From: JAKCDU01 sp035551615
GTDB taxonomy: Bacteria; Actinomycetota; Acidimicrobiia; Acidimicrobiales; Palsa-688
Length of the DNA: 46,468 nt
Assembly: GCA_035551615.1 (NCBI GenBank)
Contig: DASZNC010000125.1
Location: 1-46,468 of the forward strand
Direction of reading: 5' to 3'
Shown here piece after piece: positions 15,561 through 25,298 of the stretch. The stretch's first letter is position 1; each line of letters begins with the position of its first letter. The position numbers and the translations under genes were made by a program. The notes below the pieces were generated by a model. That model ran no database searches. It was not told where the DNA came from and saw nothing but the letters and a program-made list of their open reading frames with translations.

Positions 15561-15931
15561 CCGGTCTCGGCGGACCGGCGATCACCTGCCCCCTTCCGGA
15601 CCGCCGCCACTTCAGTCGGAGTCGTCGGTGACCGTGCCGGACCCGGCAGAACGCGAACACGCAGGCATACTTTCGAGTCAGATCCCAGAGAACGAGATGC
15701 CCGGTTCATCCCGATCCTTATTGGGGATCCGTTGTGTACTCGGTGCTGAGCAGATGATCCGGAACCGGCAGATTCGCGCCCAGAGGTTCGTGGCAAGGCG
15801 GAGGCGTGACCGTTTCGGTATTCGTACAACATTCCTATTTGGACGCCCTGGAGTCGCAGGCGGCGCCCTGGCCCGCGCCATTCCCGGCCTACTGCCCGGC
15901 GTGAGCGCGTCGGTTCGGAGCTGACCCGACG
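15561..15931. other. Intergenic, weak hairpin only
   Basis: A 7-bp stem (GCCGGTC/GACCGGC, 15560-15579, loop 6 nt) lies immediately after the stop of gene B but has no T-tract. The rest, including a less GC-rich stretch near 15690-15840, has no coding bias and no RNA motif that I recognise. Confidence 0.45.
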
Positions 15932-17896
15932 GTGACTGCGCTGGCCACTCCCATCAACACCCACGGGCTGCTCCTACTCGTCATGGACGGCTTCCTGCTC
16001 AGCTTTGCCGTGCTCCACGGCCTGAACCGGAACTTCGACGACTCCGACCGCGGCGTCGGCAACCAGGTCGCCATGACCCCGCCGCTGCGGCCCAGCTACA
16101 AGCGCTGCGCCGCCTTCACCTCGGTCAGCTTTGCCGTATCGGTGGCGCTCGTCTGCCTCCGCTCGCCGGCCCCCACGGACATCTACCACCGTCTGGTCGG
16201 ATTTCTGTTGGGCTCGGTGATCCACGACCCGGCGGCGGTGGCCGTCTACGCCAAGGCTGTCCCGCCGGTGTTCCAGCTGAACTTCATCGCCTTCGGCATC
16301 GCCTTCGCCGTCGCCTTCCGGGCCTCGCTCGCCCGCCGGCTGGTGATCCTGATGAACATCGCCCTGGGCCTGGGGGTCTCGGCCGTGGTGGACGCCTTCT
16401 TCGGTCTGTTCGTCCTGGAGACCCGCTTCCCGGTCGGACCGACTCCGGTGCTCAATGTCCTCCTGCAGTACTGCGTGGCCGGGGTGGTGGCCCTGCGGAT
16501 CAGCTTCACCTCGTTCCAGTTGCCGCGCAAGACGCCGGTGCCTCTGCGCCGCGGTAACGATTTGGGAGCCGACGCCGTGCTGGCCGTGGCGGTGGTTTTC
16601 GGCATCGCCGTCACCGCTGCGTTCGCCAACTACGCCGTCGCTTGGTTCGGCAGCAGCCCCACAGTCATCGCCCTGGTGGTCTTCGCCTGCCCGACCTACA
16701 TGTTCATCAGCACCAACCTGGCCCTCCTGGCCATACGCACCGCCCGCCGCCGGCGGGTCAGCCCCGGCTCGCACACTCCGCCCATAGAGGTGATCATCCC
16801 GGCCTACAACGAGGAGGTGGTGATCGCCCGGCTGCTCCAGTCGCTCGACGCCGCCGCCGCCCGCTACGGCGGACCGGTACGGGTCATCCTCTGTGACGAC
16901 GGCTCCAATGACGACACCGTTCTGATCGCCCAGGAGACGATGGCCGCTTACACCCACGCCCGGGGTGAGATCATCACCGGTCGTCACGGCGGCAAGTCCG
17001 CAGCGTTGAACCTGGCCCTGGCCGAGTGCACGGCCGACTACATATTCCGCCTCGACGCCGATTGCGAGGCCCATCCGGACTGCTTCCGGTATGCGATGCC
17101 GAATTTCCTGGCCGACCCGCAGATCGGTCTGGTCGGGGGTTTCACCATGCCGAAGGAGCCGTACACGACCTGGATCGACCGGATGCGCCTGTTCGAGGTG
17201 TCGGTGCTGTTCGGCTTCACCCGGCCGGCCAGCGACGTGGTCGACGGCATCTATTGCGTCCCCGGCTTCTTCACCGGTTTCCGCCGGGAGGCGGCGCTGG
17301 AGATCGGCGGGTTCATCGACGGCATGTACGGCGAGGACGTCGAGTTCACCTACAGCATCAGCCGGCTCGGCTACCGGGCCGTGATCGACACCCGGGCGAT
17401 CACCTACGAGGACGTCCCCAACACCCAGCGCCAGCTGCGCATCCAGCGGACCAGGTGGAACCGGGGGGGCACCATGTCGTTTGCCCGCAACGTCCCGGTG
17501 GTGACCGGATTGGCCGGGCCCCGCTCCTGGTTCTTCGCCACCCGGGCCGGAATGAGCCGGGCCATGAACCCGATGAAGCTCTCGCTTCTCACCTTCATCC
17601 TGGCCCAGGCCCTGTTCGCTCCCTCGGCCCATTCCAACCTGCCGCGGTTGCTCGTCGCCACCACCCTGCGTCTCACTCCAGCCGTGCTGCTCGTCGTGGT
17701 GTTCACCGCGTGGCGGGGCAAGGCCAGGGAACTGGCCTGGCTGCCGGTCTTCTACGGCTACGTCCTCCTCCGCCACCTCTACTCTCTCGAGGCCTACCTG
17801 AGCTTCAATCCGCGCCCGGTCGTCACCCCCCGGCTGGCCGAGGCGCTCAAGCCCAGCCGTCCCGACCCGGTCGGCGCCGTCGTCGGCAGATCCTGA
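15932..17896 (+). CDS. Membrane-bound processive family 2 glycosyltransferase
   Basis: 654 aa, GTG 15932 (ATG 15983 is an alternative that would cut the first helix). Seven or so hydrophobic segments precede the GT2 domain, which starts at ~286 (IEVIIPAYNEE). Catalytic motifs are complete: DDGSNDD (~322), DAD (~372), GED (~467) and QRTRW (~504), the set seen in processive synthases such as NodC, PgaC and hyaluronan/cellulose synthases. Two or three membrane helices follow to ~630. It should polymerise a sugar from a UDP donor on the cytoplasmic face and move the chain across the membrane. It stands alone. The nearby GH26-like lipoprotein at 18015 could trim its product, but this is only inferred. 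Confidence 0.88.
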   Translation: MTALATPINTHGLLLLVMDGFLLSFAVLHGLNRNFDDSDRGVGNQVAMTPPLRPSYKRCAAFTSVSFAVSVALVCLRSPAPTDIYHRLVGFLLGSVIHDPAAVAVYAKAVPPVFQLNFIAFGIAFAVAFRASLARRLVILMNIALGLGVSAVVDAFFGLFVLETRFPVGPTPVLNVLLQYCVAGVVALRISFTSFQLPRKTPVPLRRGNDLGADAVLAVAVVFGIAVTAAFANYAVAWFGSSPTVIALVVFACPTYMFISTNLALLAIRTARRRRVSPGSHTPPIEVIIPAYNEEVVIARLLQSLDAAAARYGGPVRVILCDDGSNDDTVLIAQETMAAYTHARGEIITGRHGGKSAALNLALAECTADYIFRLDADCEAHPDCFRYAMPNFLADPQIGLVGGFTMPKEPYTTWIDRMRLFEVSVLFGFTRPASDVVDGIYCVPGFFTGFRREAALEIGGFIDGMYGEDVEFTYSISRLGYRAVIDTRAITYEDVPNTQRQLRIQRTRWNRGGTMSFARNVPVVTGLAGPRSWFFATRAGMSRAMNPMKLSLLTFILAQALFAPSAHSNLPRLLVATTLRLTPAVLLVVVFTAWRGKARELAWLPVFYGYVLLRHLYSLEAYLSFNPRPVVTPRLAEALKPSRPDPVGAVVGRS

Positions 17897-18014
17897 AGTC
17901 GCGGTCTAACCGGCGATCGCGACCTGCGCCGAGCGACACTCAGCATGCCAGCGGGGTAAACGGCTGATGCGTCGGCTCCTCCCGGGTCCGGCCCCTTGCC
18001 GCTGATCCCGGCGA

Positions 18015-19100
18015 TCAGGCCCGCGCCGAGAAATAGGGTTGGGAGGCCAGGGCGGCGAAGGCCTGTAGGCCGCTACCTTGCAGCACCCAGTCGCCGCTCG
18101 TGCCCGGCGCGTCGAACCAGACCAGCGCCTTCACGGCCGGAAACTGAGAGGGCAGGACGGAGGCCAGGCCCTGGACGTACTGGGCCTGGTCGCCGCTCTG
18201 GGCCCCTGTCTCGGCGATCATCATCGGCTTCCCACGAGCGGCGAATTGGGCGTAGTAGTTGCCGAACACCTGGTTCACGGCGGCCCTACCGCTCCCGCTC
18301 CTGTCGTAGCCGTCGGCCGCCACCCAGTCCACGTAGGAGTCACCCGGATAGTAGGCCGAGAAGTCCTTCCGCCCGCTCATCGCCGGACACCACACGAAGG
18401 CCACGTTGGTCGCGCCGGCCCCGCGAAACAGGTCGTGGATGCGACGCCAGGCGGCACCGAATGACGCCGGGTTGCCGCCCACGCACTTCCCGTTGTTGCC
18501 GTGGGCCAGGTTCATCTCCCAGCCGTAGCGCAGGAAGACCGGGTAGCCGAAATCCTTCAAGGAAACTGCGAAGGCCCTGATCGCCGAATCGTCGGCCCCG
18601 GAGAGAACCTGGCTGTCGGGTGCACATGCCCAGTCGAGCAACGGTACGGCGCCACCGGAGACGATCCCCTGAAGAACGGGAGTGGGCAGAGCACTGTCAA
18701 AGGGGATGTATACGTGCAAAAGAGCCAGCTGGCGGCCGATCGCCTGCTGGAGTGTGGGGAGCTGGCGCATTTCCGCCGAGGCCGCCCCAGCGGTGATCTT
18801 GGCCGGGTTGACCCACGCCCCGAGGTAGGCGCCATCCGACGGCACCGGGGGCGGTTGCAGCGATTTGGCGAGCGGTAGTGACCCGGACCTTTCGGTTCCT
18901 CCCGGCCTCGGGGCAATGGTGCTGGAACCTGGTTCTGTGCTCGTGGCTGTTTCCGGCCCGACGCTCGTAGCTGATCCGGGTCCGGTCGTGCCAGCATCAC
19001 CATGAGACACCGGTTTGTGAGCGGTAGTGCACCCGGTTAGCGCCATTCCGGCCGCCAGCAGCAAGCCCCACCAGGCGTGGCCCGCCTTCCGCTCAGGCAT
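18015..19100 (-). CDS. GH26-like glycoside hydrolase lipoprotein
   Basis: 361 aa from ATG 19100 (a TTG at 19109 is in frame but less likely). A lipoprotein signal ends in LTGC with the lipidated Cys24, followed by a Ser/Thr/Pro-rich spacer to ~85. The catalytic domain has GAYLGAWVNP (~90), RYGWEMNLAHG with probable acid/base Glu195, FVWCPA, YVDWVAADGYD and MMIAETGAQ with probable nucleophile Glu297. This is the same GH26-like layout as the protein at 336-2045. It is anchored on the outer face of the membrane. The target is probably a beta-mannan-like or self-made exopolysaccharide. It is convergent with the GT2 at 15932. Confidence 0.82.
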   Translation of the reverse strand: MPERKAGHAWWGLLLAAGMALTGCTTAHKPVSHGDAGTTGPGSATSVGPETATSTEPGSSTIAPRPGGTERSGSLPLAKSLQPPPVPSDGAYLGAWVNPAKITAGAASAEMRQLPTLQQAIGRQLALLHVYIPFDSALPTPVLQGIVSGGAVPLLDWACAPDSQVLSGADDSAIRAFAVSLKDFGYPVFLRYGWEMNLAHGNNGKCVGGNPASFGAAWRRIHDLFRGAGATNVAFVWCPAMSGRKDFSAYYPGDSYVDWVAADGYDRSGSGRAAVNQVFGNYYAQFAARGKPMMIAETGAQSGDQAQYVQGLASVLPSQFPAVKALVWFDAPGTSGDWVLQGSGLQAFAALASQPYFSARA

Positions 19101-19231
19101 CGGCGCCAACCTAGCGTTGGCGGGCTGGCCGTCGGGACCGCAAATGTTGGGAACGGGTTGTCTAACGCGTCCGCTAGGTTCCGTGGACTGGGACAGCCGG
19201 GCAGAAGGCTCCGAGAGTATGAGGGTGGGAA

Positions 19232-20656
19232 ATGAGCATCAACCGTCGTAAACGAAACCTGTTTGTCGCGTCTGCGGCGCTGGTCGCCGCTGCCGCCGGG
19301 ATGCCGTCGGCGCATGCCACCTCAGCCGCCTTCGTCAACTGGCCGGGCTATCTGGGTGGTCCGGCGCACGACGGCTACCAGAAGGCGGCCAAGGCCATCA
19401 CGCCGGCCAACGCAGCCAGCCTGACCTCGGCGTGGTCGGACAGCATCGGAGTGCTGTCCACCCCGGCGGTGTACAACGGCGTCGTTTATGTGGGCGGCAG
19501 CAGCGGGAACTTCTACGCGTTGAACGAGGCCACCGGGGCCACCATCTGGTCGGACACCATCGGCACCGTCAAGGGAACGACGTGCGGAGGTAGGGGCTTC
19601 GCGTCGAGCGCCACGGTCGCACCTGCGCCTGGCACCGGCGCCATCACCGTCTACGTGGCCAGTCCCACCGGATACATGTACGCGTTCGACGCCGCCACCG
19701 GCGCCGTGGACTGGCAAACGGTCATTGACATTCCCTCGACCACCCAGAACGACTATTTCGACTGGTCGTCGCCGGCCGTGGCCAACGGCAAGGTCTACGT
19801 CGGCGTCTCCTCCCAGTGCGACCAACCCCTCGTCCGGGCCGGCGCCATGTCGTTCGACCAGGCCACCGGTAAACATCTTGCGACCTACTTCAGCGTCCCG
19901 GCCGGCAGCGTGGGCGGCAGCGTGTGGTCCAGCCCGGCTGTCGATGCCGCCGGCCACGTCTGGGTCACCACGGGCAACGGCCCCAGCACCAACCAGTTGC
20001 TCGCCGATTCAGATTCCATCGTGGAGCTGAGCGGGACCACGATGAGGAAGCTCGCTCGGTACCAGATTCCCAACCCGCACGGAACCGATTCGGACTTCGG
20101 AGCCAGCCCGACATTATTTTCGGCGGTGCTGCCTGGCCAGACCACTACCACCCGGCTGGTCGGCGCCTGCAACAAGAACGGCGAGTACTACGTACTGAAT
20201 CGTGATCACCCGGCGGCCGGGCCGGTATGGACCAAGGTGATCGGCGCCCCGTCGGCCAATGGCACGCCTGACGAGTGCATCGAGGCGGCCAATTACGACG
20301 GCAAGCATCTGTTCATGGCCGGTCCGGAGGTCACCCTTGGCGGCGTTTCTTATCTCGGATCGGTGATGGAGCTCGATCCGGCCACTGGTAACACCATCTG
20401 GCAGAGCGGGGTCGACGGTGTGACCGACGGTTCGTCGACGCTCAGTGGCGGTGGTCTGGTCTCGGTCGCCACTTTCGATATCAAATCGGGTACGCCGGAA
20501 TCGGCGGATTACCTTTTCAACGCCTCCACCGGGGCCGCCGTTGCCACCATCCCCACCGGATCGCCGCAGTACGCCACACCCGTCTTCGCCGACAAGACGC
20601 TCTTGCTCGGCACGGTGAGCGGGTTGTCTGCCTATACCCTTCCCTCGGCGTCGTGA
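19232..20656 (+). CDS. Secreted PQQ-type beta-propeller protein
   Basis: 474 aa, ATG 19232, signal peptide to about residue 30 (cleavage near AHATSA). The repeats follow the PQQ/WD pattern: STPAVYNGVVYVGGSSGNFYALNEATGATIW, VYVASPTGYMYAFDAATGAVDW, SSPAVANGKVYVGVSS, ATPVFADKTLLLGTVSGL. Blades of ~40 residues end in ALxxxTGxxxW, giving a seven- or eight-bladed propeller. Cys residues (TTCGGRG, SSQCDQ, NGTPDECIEAAN) could form disulfides. No clear dehydrogenase signature residues for PQQ are evident, so it may be a BamB-like structural propeller. Its stop overlaps the start of the phosphoesterase gene (GTGA). Confidence 0.85.
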   Translation: MSINRRKRNLFVASAALVAAAAGMPSAHATSAAFVNWPGYLGGPAHDGYQKAAKAITPANAASLTSAWSDSIGVLSTPAVYNGVVYVGGSSGNFYALNEATGATIWSDTIGTVKGTTCGGRGFASSATVAPAPGTGAITVYVASPTGYMYAFDAATGAVDWQTVIDIPSTTQNDYFDWSSPAVANGKVYVGVSSQCDQPLVRAGAMSFDQATGKHLATYFSVPAGSVGGSVWSSPAVDAAGHVWVTTGNGPSTNQLLADSDSIVELSGTTMRKLARYQIPNPHGTDSDFGASPTLFSAVLPGQTTTTRLVGACNKNGEYYVLNRDHPAAGPVWTKVIGAPSANGTPDECIEAANYDGKHLFMAGPEVTLGGVSYLGSVMELDPATGNTIWQSGVDGVTDGSSTLSGGGLVSVATFDIKSGTPESADYLFNASTGAAVATIPTGSPQYATPVFADKTLLLGTVSGLSAYTLPSAS

Positions 20657-22185
20657 GCGCTCCCGGTAGCAGGTGGCGGGGACGGAGGGCCGCATCCGCG
20701 GCGGCCGTGGCCCTCGGCGTGGGCGCGTTCAGCGCCGCCGCCGTCGCTCAACCGGCCTCGGCCAAGCCCACCGCCGCTTCGGTTTCGAGCGCGACTAACC
20801 CGATCAAGCACGTCGTGGTTCTCCTCCAGGAAAATCACAGCTTCGACAACGTCCTCGGACCACTGTGCGCTGAGGTGGGATCCCATGCCATAAAGAGGCC
20901 GGGGACGAACAGTCACTGTGACGGTTCGACCACCGGTTCGGAGAACAACGGCACATCCATTCCCTTGGCCCCCGCGACCGACTACGTGGCCACCGCCGCC
21001 CACAGCGTGGCCGGCCAGCAGGCCGATATCGATGGCGGGAAGATGGACGGGTTCAACACTGACCCCAACTGCTCGTCCCAGTTGTCCAACTGTTACAACG
21101 CCTACTATCCGAAGTCAGGGCCCTGCAGCAGCGCTACCGGTTCCTGCATTCCGAATCTGGCCGTGCTGGCCGAGCGCTACACCATCTCGGACCGCACCTT
21201 CGAATCGGACCAGACGCCGTCGTGGGCCGGCCACCTGGTATGGGCGACGGCCAACATGGACGGCTTCCAGGGACTGATTCCGGCTGATCCGACGGCCGGT
21301 CAGCCTCATGCCGCGAGCAGCGCGCCGGGCTGGGGTTGCGATGCCGGGACGGTGACGGCCTGGGGCACTCCGGGCACGATCGTGCCTTCCTGCGTACCCA
21401 ACTCCGCCGGGTCCCTTGGCCCGAACTGGGCCGGCTATGACGGGCCGATGGCTCCATACGTCCCCACCATCTTCGATGAGCTGCAGGCCAAGAAACTGAG
21501 CTGGAAGCTGTACGGAGGTGCGGGAAGCCCCGGTACCACCGGCTCCACCGGTGGTCATTTCACCGGAAGTGGCTGGGCCTGGGCCATCTGCCCGACTTTC
21601 GCTGAGTGCCTGTACAGCAACCAACGCAGCAACCTGGTACCGGCTACCAATGTGATGAGTGACGCCGCCGCCGGCACGCTGCCGTCGTTCTCGATCATCA
21701 CCCCGACGGTTGCCAACAGTCAGCACAACAACGACGACATGAGCGTCGGCGACAACTGGATAGGGCAAGTTCTGGGCGCCCTCGAGGCCGGCCCGGAATG
21801 GTCGTCCACTGCCGTGTTCGTGACCTACGACGACTGCGGCTGCTTCTCCGATCACGTCAACCCTCTGCAGTACAACAGCCAGTGGGGTATCAGGGTGCCT
21901 ATGGTGATTGTCAGCCCCTGGGCCAAGGCCGGGTACACCGATTCCAAACCGACCACGTTCGCCGGCACGCTGGCCTTCGTTGAGCATCTGTTCGGCCTAC
22001 CGGCACTCGATCCGTCGACCGACGGACAGGCCTACAACTACCAAGGCGCCTTCTGCTTCAACCCGTCGACCGCCGGCTGCAAGGCCGCCGGTTCGCAACC
22101 CGACAAGTTCGTGACGACCAAGCCGACACCGATGAGCAAGTCCCAGACTGCTGCGCAGGCAGCAGCGGCCGACGACGACACTTGA
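20653..22185 (+). CDS. Secreted phosphoesterase (phospholipase C/acid phosphatase family)
   Basis: 510 aa, GTG 20653 in a 4-bp overlap with the propeller gene. A signal peptide covers ~1-37 (RRAASAAAVALGVGAFSAAA). NPIKHVVVLLQENHSFDNV (~47-65) is the hallmark of the PF04185 family, where the Glu-Asn pair starts the active site. FESDQTPSWAGH and the late metal-binding motif FVTYDDCGCFSDHVNP (~393) follow, then a C-terminal helix and an Ala-rich tail. Cys pairs suggest disulfides. The enzyme would release phosphate or hydrolyse phospholipids outside the cell. The translational coupling to a propeller protein suggests that the two are secreted in fixed ratio or form a complex. Confidence 0.88.
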   Translation: MSAPGSRWRGRRAASAAAVALGVGAFSAAAVAQPASAKPTAASVSSATNPIKHVVVLLQENHSFDNVLGPLCAEVGSHAIKRPGTNSHCDGSTTGSENNGTSIPLAPATDYVATAAHSVAGQQADIDGGKMDGFNTDPNCSSQLSNCYNAYYPKSGPCSSATGSCIPNLAVLAERYTISDRTFESDQTPSWAGHLVWATANMDGFQGLIPADPTAGQPHAASSAPGWGCDAGTVTAWGTPGTIVPSCVPNSAGSLGPNWAGYDGPMAPYVPTIFDELQAKKLSWKLYGGAGSPGTTGSTGGHFTGSGWAWAICPTFAECLYSNQRSNLVPATNVMSDAAAGTLPSFSIITPTVANSQHNNDDMSVGDNWIGQVLGALEAGPEWSSTAVFVTYDDCGCFSDHVNPLQYNSQWGIRVPMVIVSPWAKAGYTDSKPTTFAGTLAFVEHLFGLPALDPSTDGQAYNYQGAFCFNPSTAGCKAAGSQPDKFVTTKPTPMSKSQTAAQAAAADDDT

Positions 22186-22259
22186 CGGAACTCCTCCCTC
22201 GGACCCCAATCAGGGTCTGGGCTCGAGCTCTCGAATGACACGTGTCCGCCGACCCTCGG

Positions 22260-23684
22260 TCAGCCGGAGTCGTCGATGACCATGTCGAGCGCGCCCAGGA
22301 ACGTGTTGGCCCAGTGGTGCACGTCGAACTCGGCGACCCGGCGGCGCAGGCTGCGCATGCGCTGCGACTTCTGCCGGCGCGACAGCCGGCCCGCCTCCAC
22401 AATGGCCGCCTTCATCCCGTCGATGTCGTGCGGGTTGACCATGAGCGCCTGACGGAGCTCGTCCGCCGCCCCGGTGAACTCCGACAGCACCAGGACCCCG
22501 TCCAGGTCGAAGTGGCAGGCCACGAACTCCTTGGCCACCAGGTTCATGCCGTCACGCAACGGGGTCACGATCATGACATCGGCGGCCAGGTAGAGAGCCG
22601 CCATCTCCTCTTTCGGGAACGACTGGTGGAGATACCGGATCGCCGTCTTGCCCAGCGAGGAGTGCTCCCCGTTGATGTGGCCGACCATGGTCTCCACCTC
22701 CTCCCGCAGCCGGCGGTACTCCTCGACCCGGTCCCGGCTGGGGCTGGCCACCTGGACCAGGACGGCATGGGCCGGGTCCAGGTCGCCGTCGTCGAGCAAC
22801 TCGCCGTAGGCCCGCAGGCGGTGCCGGATGCCCTTGGTGTAGTCGAGGCGATCGACGCCCAGCAGGACCATCTCCGGGTCGCCCAGGTCGGATCGGATCT
22901 GGCGGGCCCGGGCCTGGATCTCGGGCTGGCGGGCCAACGCCTCGAACTCGGCCGCATCGATGGATATGGGAAACGCTCCGGCCCGTAGCCGGCGGCGGCC
23001 GGCGGGGCCCGGCCGCATGGCGATCACCGAGCCCCGCGTCGTCACCTGGGCCAGTCGCCGGCAGGCCCGCAGGAAGTTGCTGGCGTCGTCTCCCCGCTGG
23101 AACCCGATCAGATCGGCGCCCAAAAGACCCTCGATGATCTGCCGGCGCCAGGGCAGCTGCGAGAAGATCTCGAAGCCGGGGAAGGGGATGTGATTGAAGA
23201 AGCCGATACGCAGGTCGGGCCGGCTGCTCCTCAGCATCTGCGGGACCAGCTGCAGCTGGTAGTCCTGGACCCAGACGGTCGCCCGGGGACCGGCTTCGGC
23301 GGCGACGATGTCGGCGAACCGGCGGTTGACCACCCGGTAGGAGTCCCACCACTCGCGGACGAACTTCGGCTCGGCGGCCAGGTCGTGGTAAAGCGGCCAC
23401 AGCGTGCCGTTGGAGAAACCCTCGTAGAAGTTGGCCACCTCGTCGGCGCTCAGCTTCACCGACACCAGGTGCAGGCCCTCGGCCTCGAAGTGGCCGAACT
23501 CCTCGTCGGCCGCCCCGCTCCAACCCACCCATGTGCCGTCGTGCTGGCGCATGACCGGGCTCAGTGCACTGACCAGCCCGCCCGGGCTGGTTCGCCATTC
23601 CGCACCGCCATCTGCATTCGGCACCCGGTCGACCGGGAGCCGGTTGGCCACCACCACGAAGGAGGCGGCACCCGCCTGAGACAT
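22260..23684 (-). CDS. otsA: Trehalose-6-phosphate synthase
   Basis: 474 aa from ATG 23684 (TTG 23693 also in frame; neither has a clear ribosome binding site). GT20 signature: VVVANRLPVDR at the start, SPGGLVSALSPV, GWSG, WVQDYQLQLVPQML, GFFNHIPFPGFEIF, GLLGADLIGFQ, VDRLDYTKGIRHRL, and the C-terminal TPLRDGMNLVAKEFVAC and GVLVLSEFTGAA. It makes trehalose-6-phosphate from UDP- or GDP-glucose and glucose-6-phosphate for osmolyte or cell-envelope use. No otsB phosphatase is in the window. The start is followed by the conserved N-terminal loop, so the gene is full length. It is convergent with the phosphoesterase. Confidence 0.95.
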   Translation of the reverse strand: MSQAGAASFVVVANRLPVDRVPNADGGAEWRTSPGGLVSALSPVMRQHDGTWVGWSGAADEEFGHFEAEGLHLVSVKLSADEVANFYEGFSNGTLWPLYHDLAAEPKFVREWWDSYRVVNRRFADIVAAEAGPRATVWVQDYQLQLVPQMLRSSRPDLRIGFFNHIPFPGFEIFSQLPWRRQIIEGLLGADLIGFQRGDDASNFLRACRRLAQVTTRGSVIAMRPGPAGRRRLRAGAFPISIDAAEFEALARQPEIQARARQIRSDLGDPEMVLLGVDRLDYTKGIRHRLRAYGELLDDGDLDPAHAVLVQVASPSRDRVEEYRRLREEVETMVGHINGEHSSLGKTAIRYLHQSFPKEEMAALYLAADVMIVTPLRDGMNLVAKEFVACHFDLDGVLVLSEFTGAADELRQALMVNPHDIDGMKAAIVEAGRLSRRQKSQRMRSLRRRVAEFDVHHWANTFLGALDMVIDDSG

Positions 23685-23749
23685 CGCCGTCAAGGTACCC
23701 CGCCCCAGCGCCGCTCAACCGGCTCCCCCGTCGCCGCCTCCCCACCCGG

Positions 23750-25276
23750 TCAGTCGTAGTGGCGTAGCGCCGGCCACATCTGCGCCCAGGGCCGCCGGGG
23801 TCCGGTGCAGATGTATATGTGGCCACCCCATTCCTGGTTGTGGACGCCGTCGGGGTTGGAGATGGTGGCTACCACGCGCACACCGGTGAAGTATTGGGAC
23901 AGGTAGGAGTCGTAGCCGGTGACGTCGCGTGGGCCGGGAGCGATGGCGATGACCGTGGTTGCGTTCGGGTCCCCGGGTCCCCACCACCACTCGTTGTTCT
24001 GGCCGCTGACCGCTCCGGGCAGCCCGGCCGTCCGGCCCAGCTCGTTGATGGCACCGGCTTCGCCGTAGTCGGCGGTGAACAGGACGGAGTGGGCCTGCAC
24101 GGGGGCGGGCAGGCCGTGCCACACCTGGGCGACCTGGGCGATGTAGGCGTTCCAGCCGATGGACTCCCCCGGCACCTGGTTCACGCCGTAGGTCCATTCC
24201 ACATCTGAGGCGGGAAGCACCGGCAGCACCAGGGGGAGGGCGGCGACAGTGCTCAGTGCGGTCCAGCCGGCCAGGCGTCGCAGGTCGGCCGGCGTGCGGC
24301 CGCGCTCCTCGAAGGTGACCGCGCCGGCCGCCAGCAGGTACACGTAGGCGCCGAGGAGGTAGTAGATCTTCGCCCCCGTGGTCACGGCGAAGAACACGAA
24401 CAGGATCCCGTAGGTCCAGGCGAGGGATCGTTGGAGAGGATCGGCCGAAGCCCACAGGCGGCGCCACCCGACCACCCACAGCCATACCAGGGCCAGTGTG
24501 ACCATGATCAACTGACCGGCCACCCAGTTCGGGATGTGACCGGCCCCCCCGTTCTCGGAACTGAGGCTGCGCGTCATGGCGATCGTGGCCCAGTGGTGGC
24601 CGGCCTGCCACCACAGGTCAGGCACGGTGAACACCCCGGCGATGACCACCGCTCCCAGCGCCCACCGGTTCAGCAACCGGCGCCGGCCGCCGCCGATGAC
24701 GATCCCGGCGAGGAGAGCCACTGCGAAGATGCCGATGCTGTGCTTGTTGGCCAGCCCCAGACCGAGATCGAGGCCGCCCAGAATCCACCAGCGGGAGTTC
24801 CCGCTACGCCCGACCCGCACGACGACGAACGCCAGCACCGCCCAGGCCAGCACGTCGAACGCGGTCGGCCCGAACAGGTGGTCGACGGCCAGCACCGCCG
24901 GGGACGTGGCCACCCCAGCCGCCGCCAGCAGCTGCGCCCGCGACCGGCCGCCCAGCTCACGGGCGATCAGCCCGGCCACGAGGATGGTCGCCCAGTCGGC
25001 CAACGCTGGCCACACCCGCAGCCCGGGCAGCGAGACCCCGAACAGGTCGAGCGAGACGCGAGCCAGGAGCGGCGTCAGCACCGGCTGGTCGACATACGAC
25101 CCGGCCAGGTGACGGCCGCAGTCCAGGAAGTACAGCTCGTCGCGGTGGAAGCCGTACAGTCCGGACAAACCCATCAGGACCACGAACACCGCTGCCCCGA
25201 CGGCGATCACCCGCCGGTCGAAGGCCGGAAGCGTGCCTCCGGGCCCCGGGTCGAGAGCCGAGGCCGGCCTGCTCAT
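23750..25276 (-). CDS. GT39-like polytopic membrane mannosyl/arabinosyltransferase
   Basis: 508 aa from ATG 25276; longer start codons would overlap the toxin gene. About 10-11 hydrophobic helices. GFHRDELYFLDCGRHLAGSYVDQPVLTPLLARVS matches the first periplasmic loop of GT39/ArnT/PMT-type enzymes, in which the DE pair (residues ~37-39) is catalytic. WILGGLDLGLGLANKHS is the conserved loop seen in ArnT-like proteins. The C-terminal ~120 residues form a soluble extracytoplasmic domain. It would use a polyprenyl-phosphate sugar donor to glycosylate lipid or protein on the outer face. Its start is 23 bp after the toxin stop, so it could share that transcript. Confidence 0.85.
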   Translation of the reverse strand: MSRPASALDPGPGGTLPAFDRRVIAVGAAVFVVLMGLSGLYGFHRDELYFLDCGRHLAGSYVDQPVLTPLLARVSLDLFGVSLPGLRVWPALADWATILVAGLIARELGGRSRAQLLAAAGVATSPAVLAVDHLFGPTAFDVLAWAVLAFVVVRVGRSGNSRWWILGGLDLGLGLANKHSIGIFAVALLAGIVIGGGRRRLLNRWALGAVVIAGVFTVPDLWWQAGHHWATIAMTRSLSSENGGAGHIPNWVAGQLIMVTLALVWLWVVGWRRLWASADPLQRSLAWTYGILFVFFAVTTGAKIYYLLGAYVYLLAAGAVTFEERGRTPADLRRLAGWTALSTVAALPLVLPVLPASDVEWTYGVNQVPGESIGWNAYIAQVAQVWHGLPAPVQAHSVLFTADYGEAGAINELGRTAGLPGAVSGQNNEWWWGPGDPNATTVIAIAPGPRDVTGYDSYLSQYFTGVRVVATISNPDGVHNQEWGGHIYICTGPRRPWAQMWPALRHYD

Positions 25277-25298
25277 GAGGCGGACCCGTCGCGGTGCC

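Noticed and set aside
15974..17776. 600-aa open frame opposite the GT2 gene
   Set aside because: Antisense shadow in high-GC DNA; composition is Gly/Asp/Val/His-rich without motifs, while the plus strand has all GT2 catalytic motifs.
22237..22246. GACACGTGTC palindrome between convergent genes
   Set aside because: Ten bases only, between two gene ends, where an operator is unlikely; may be chance.
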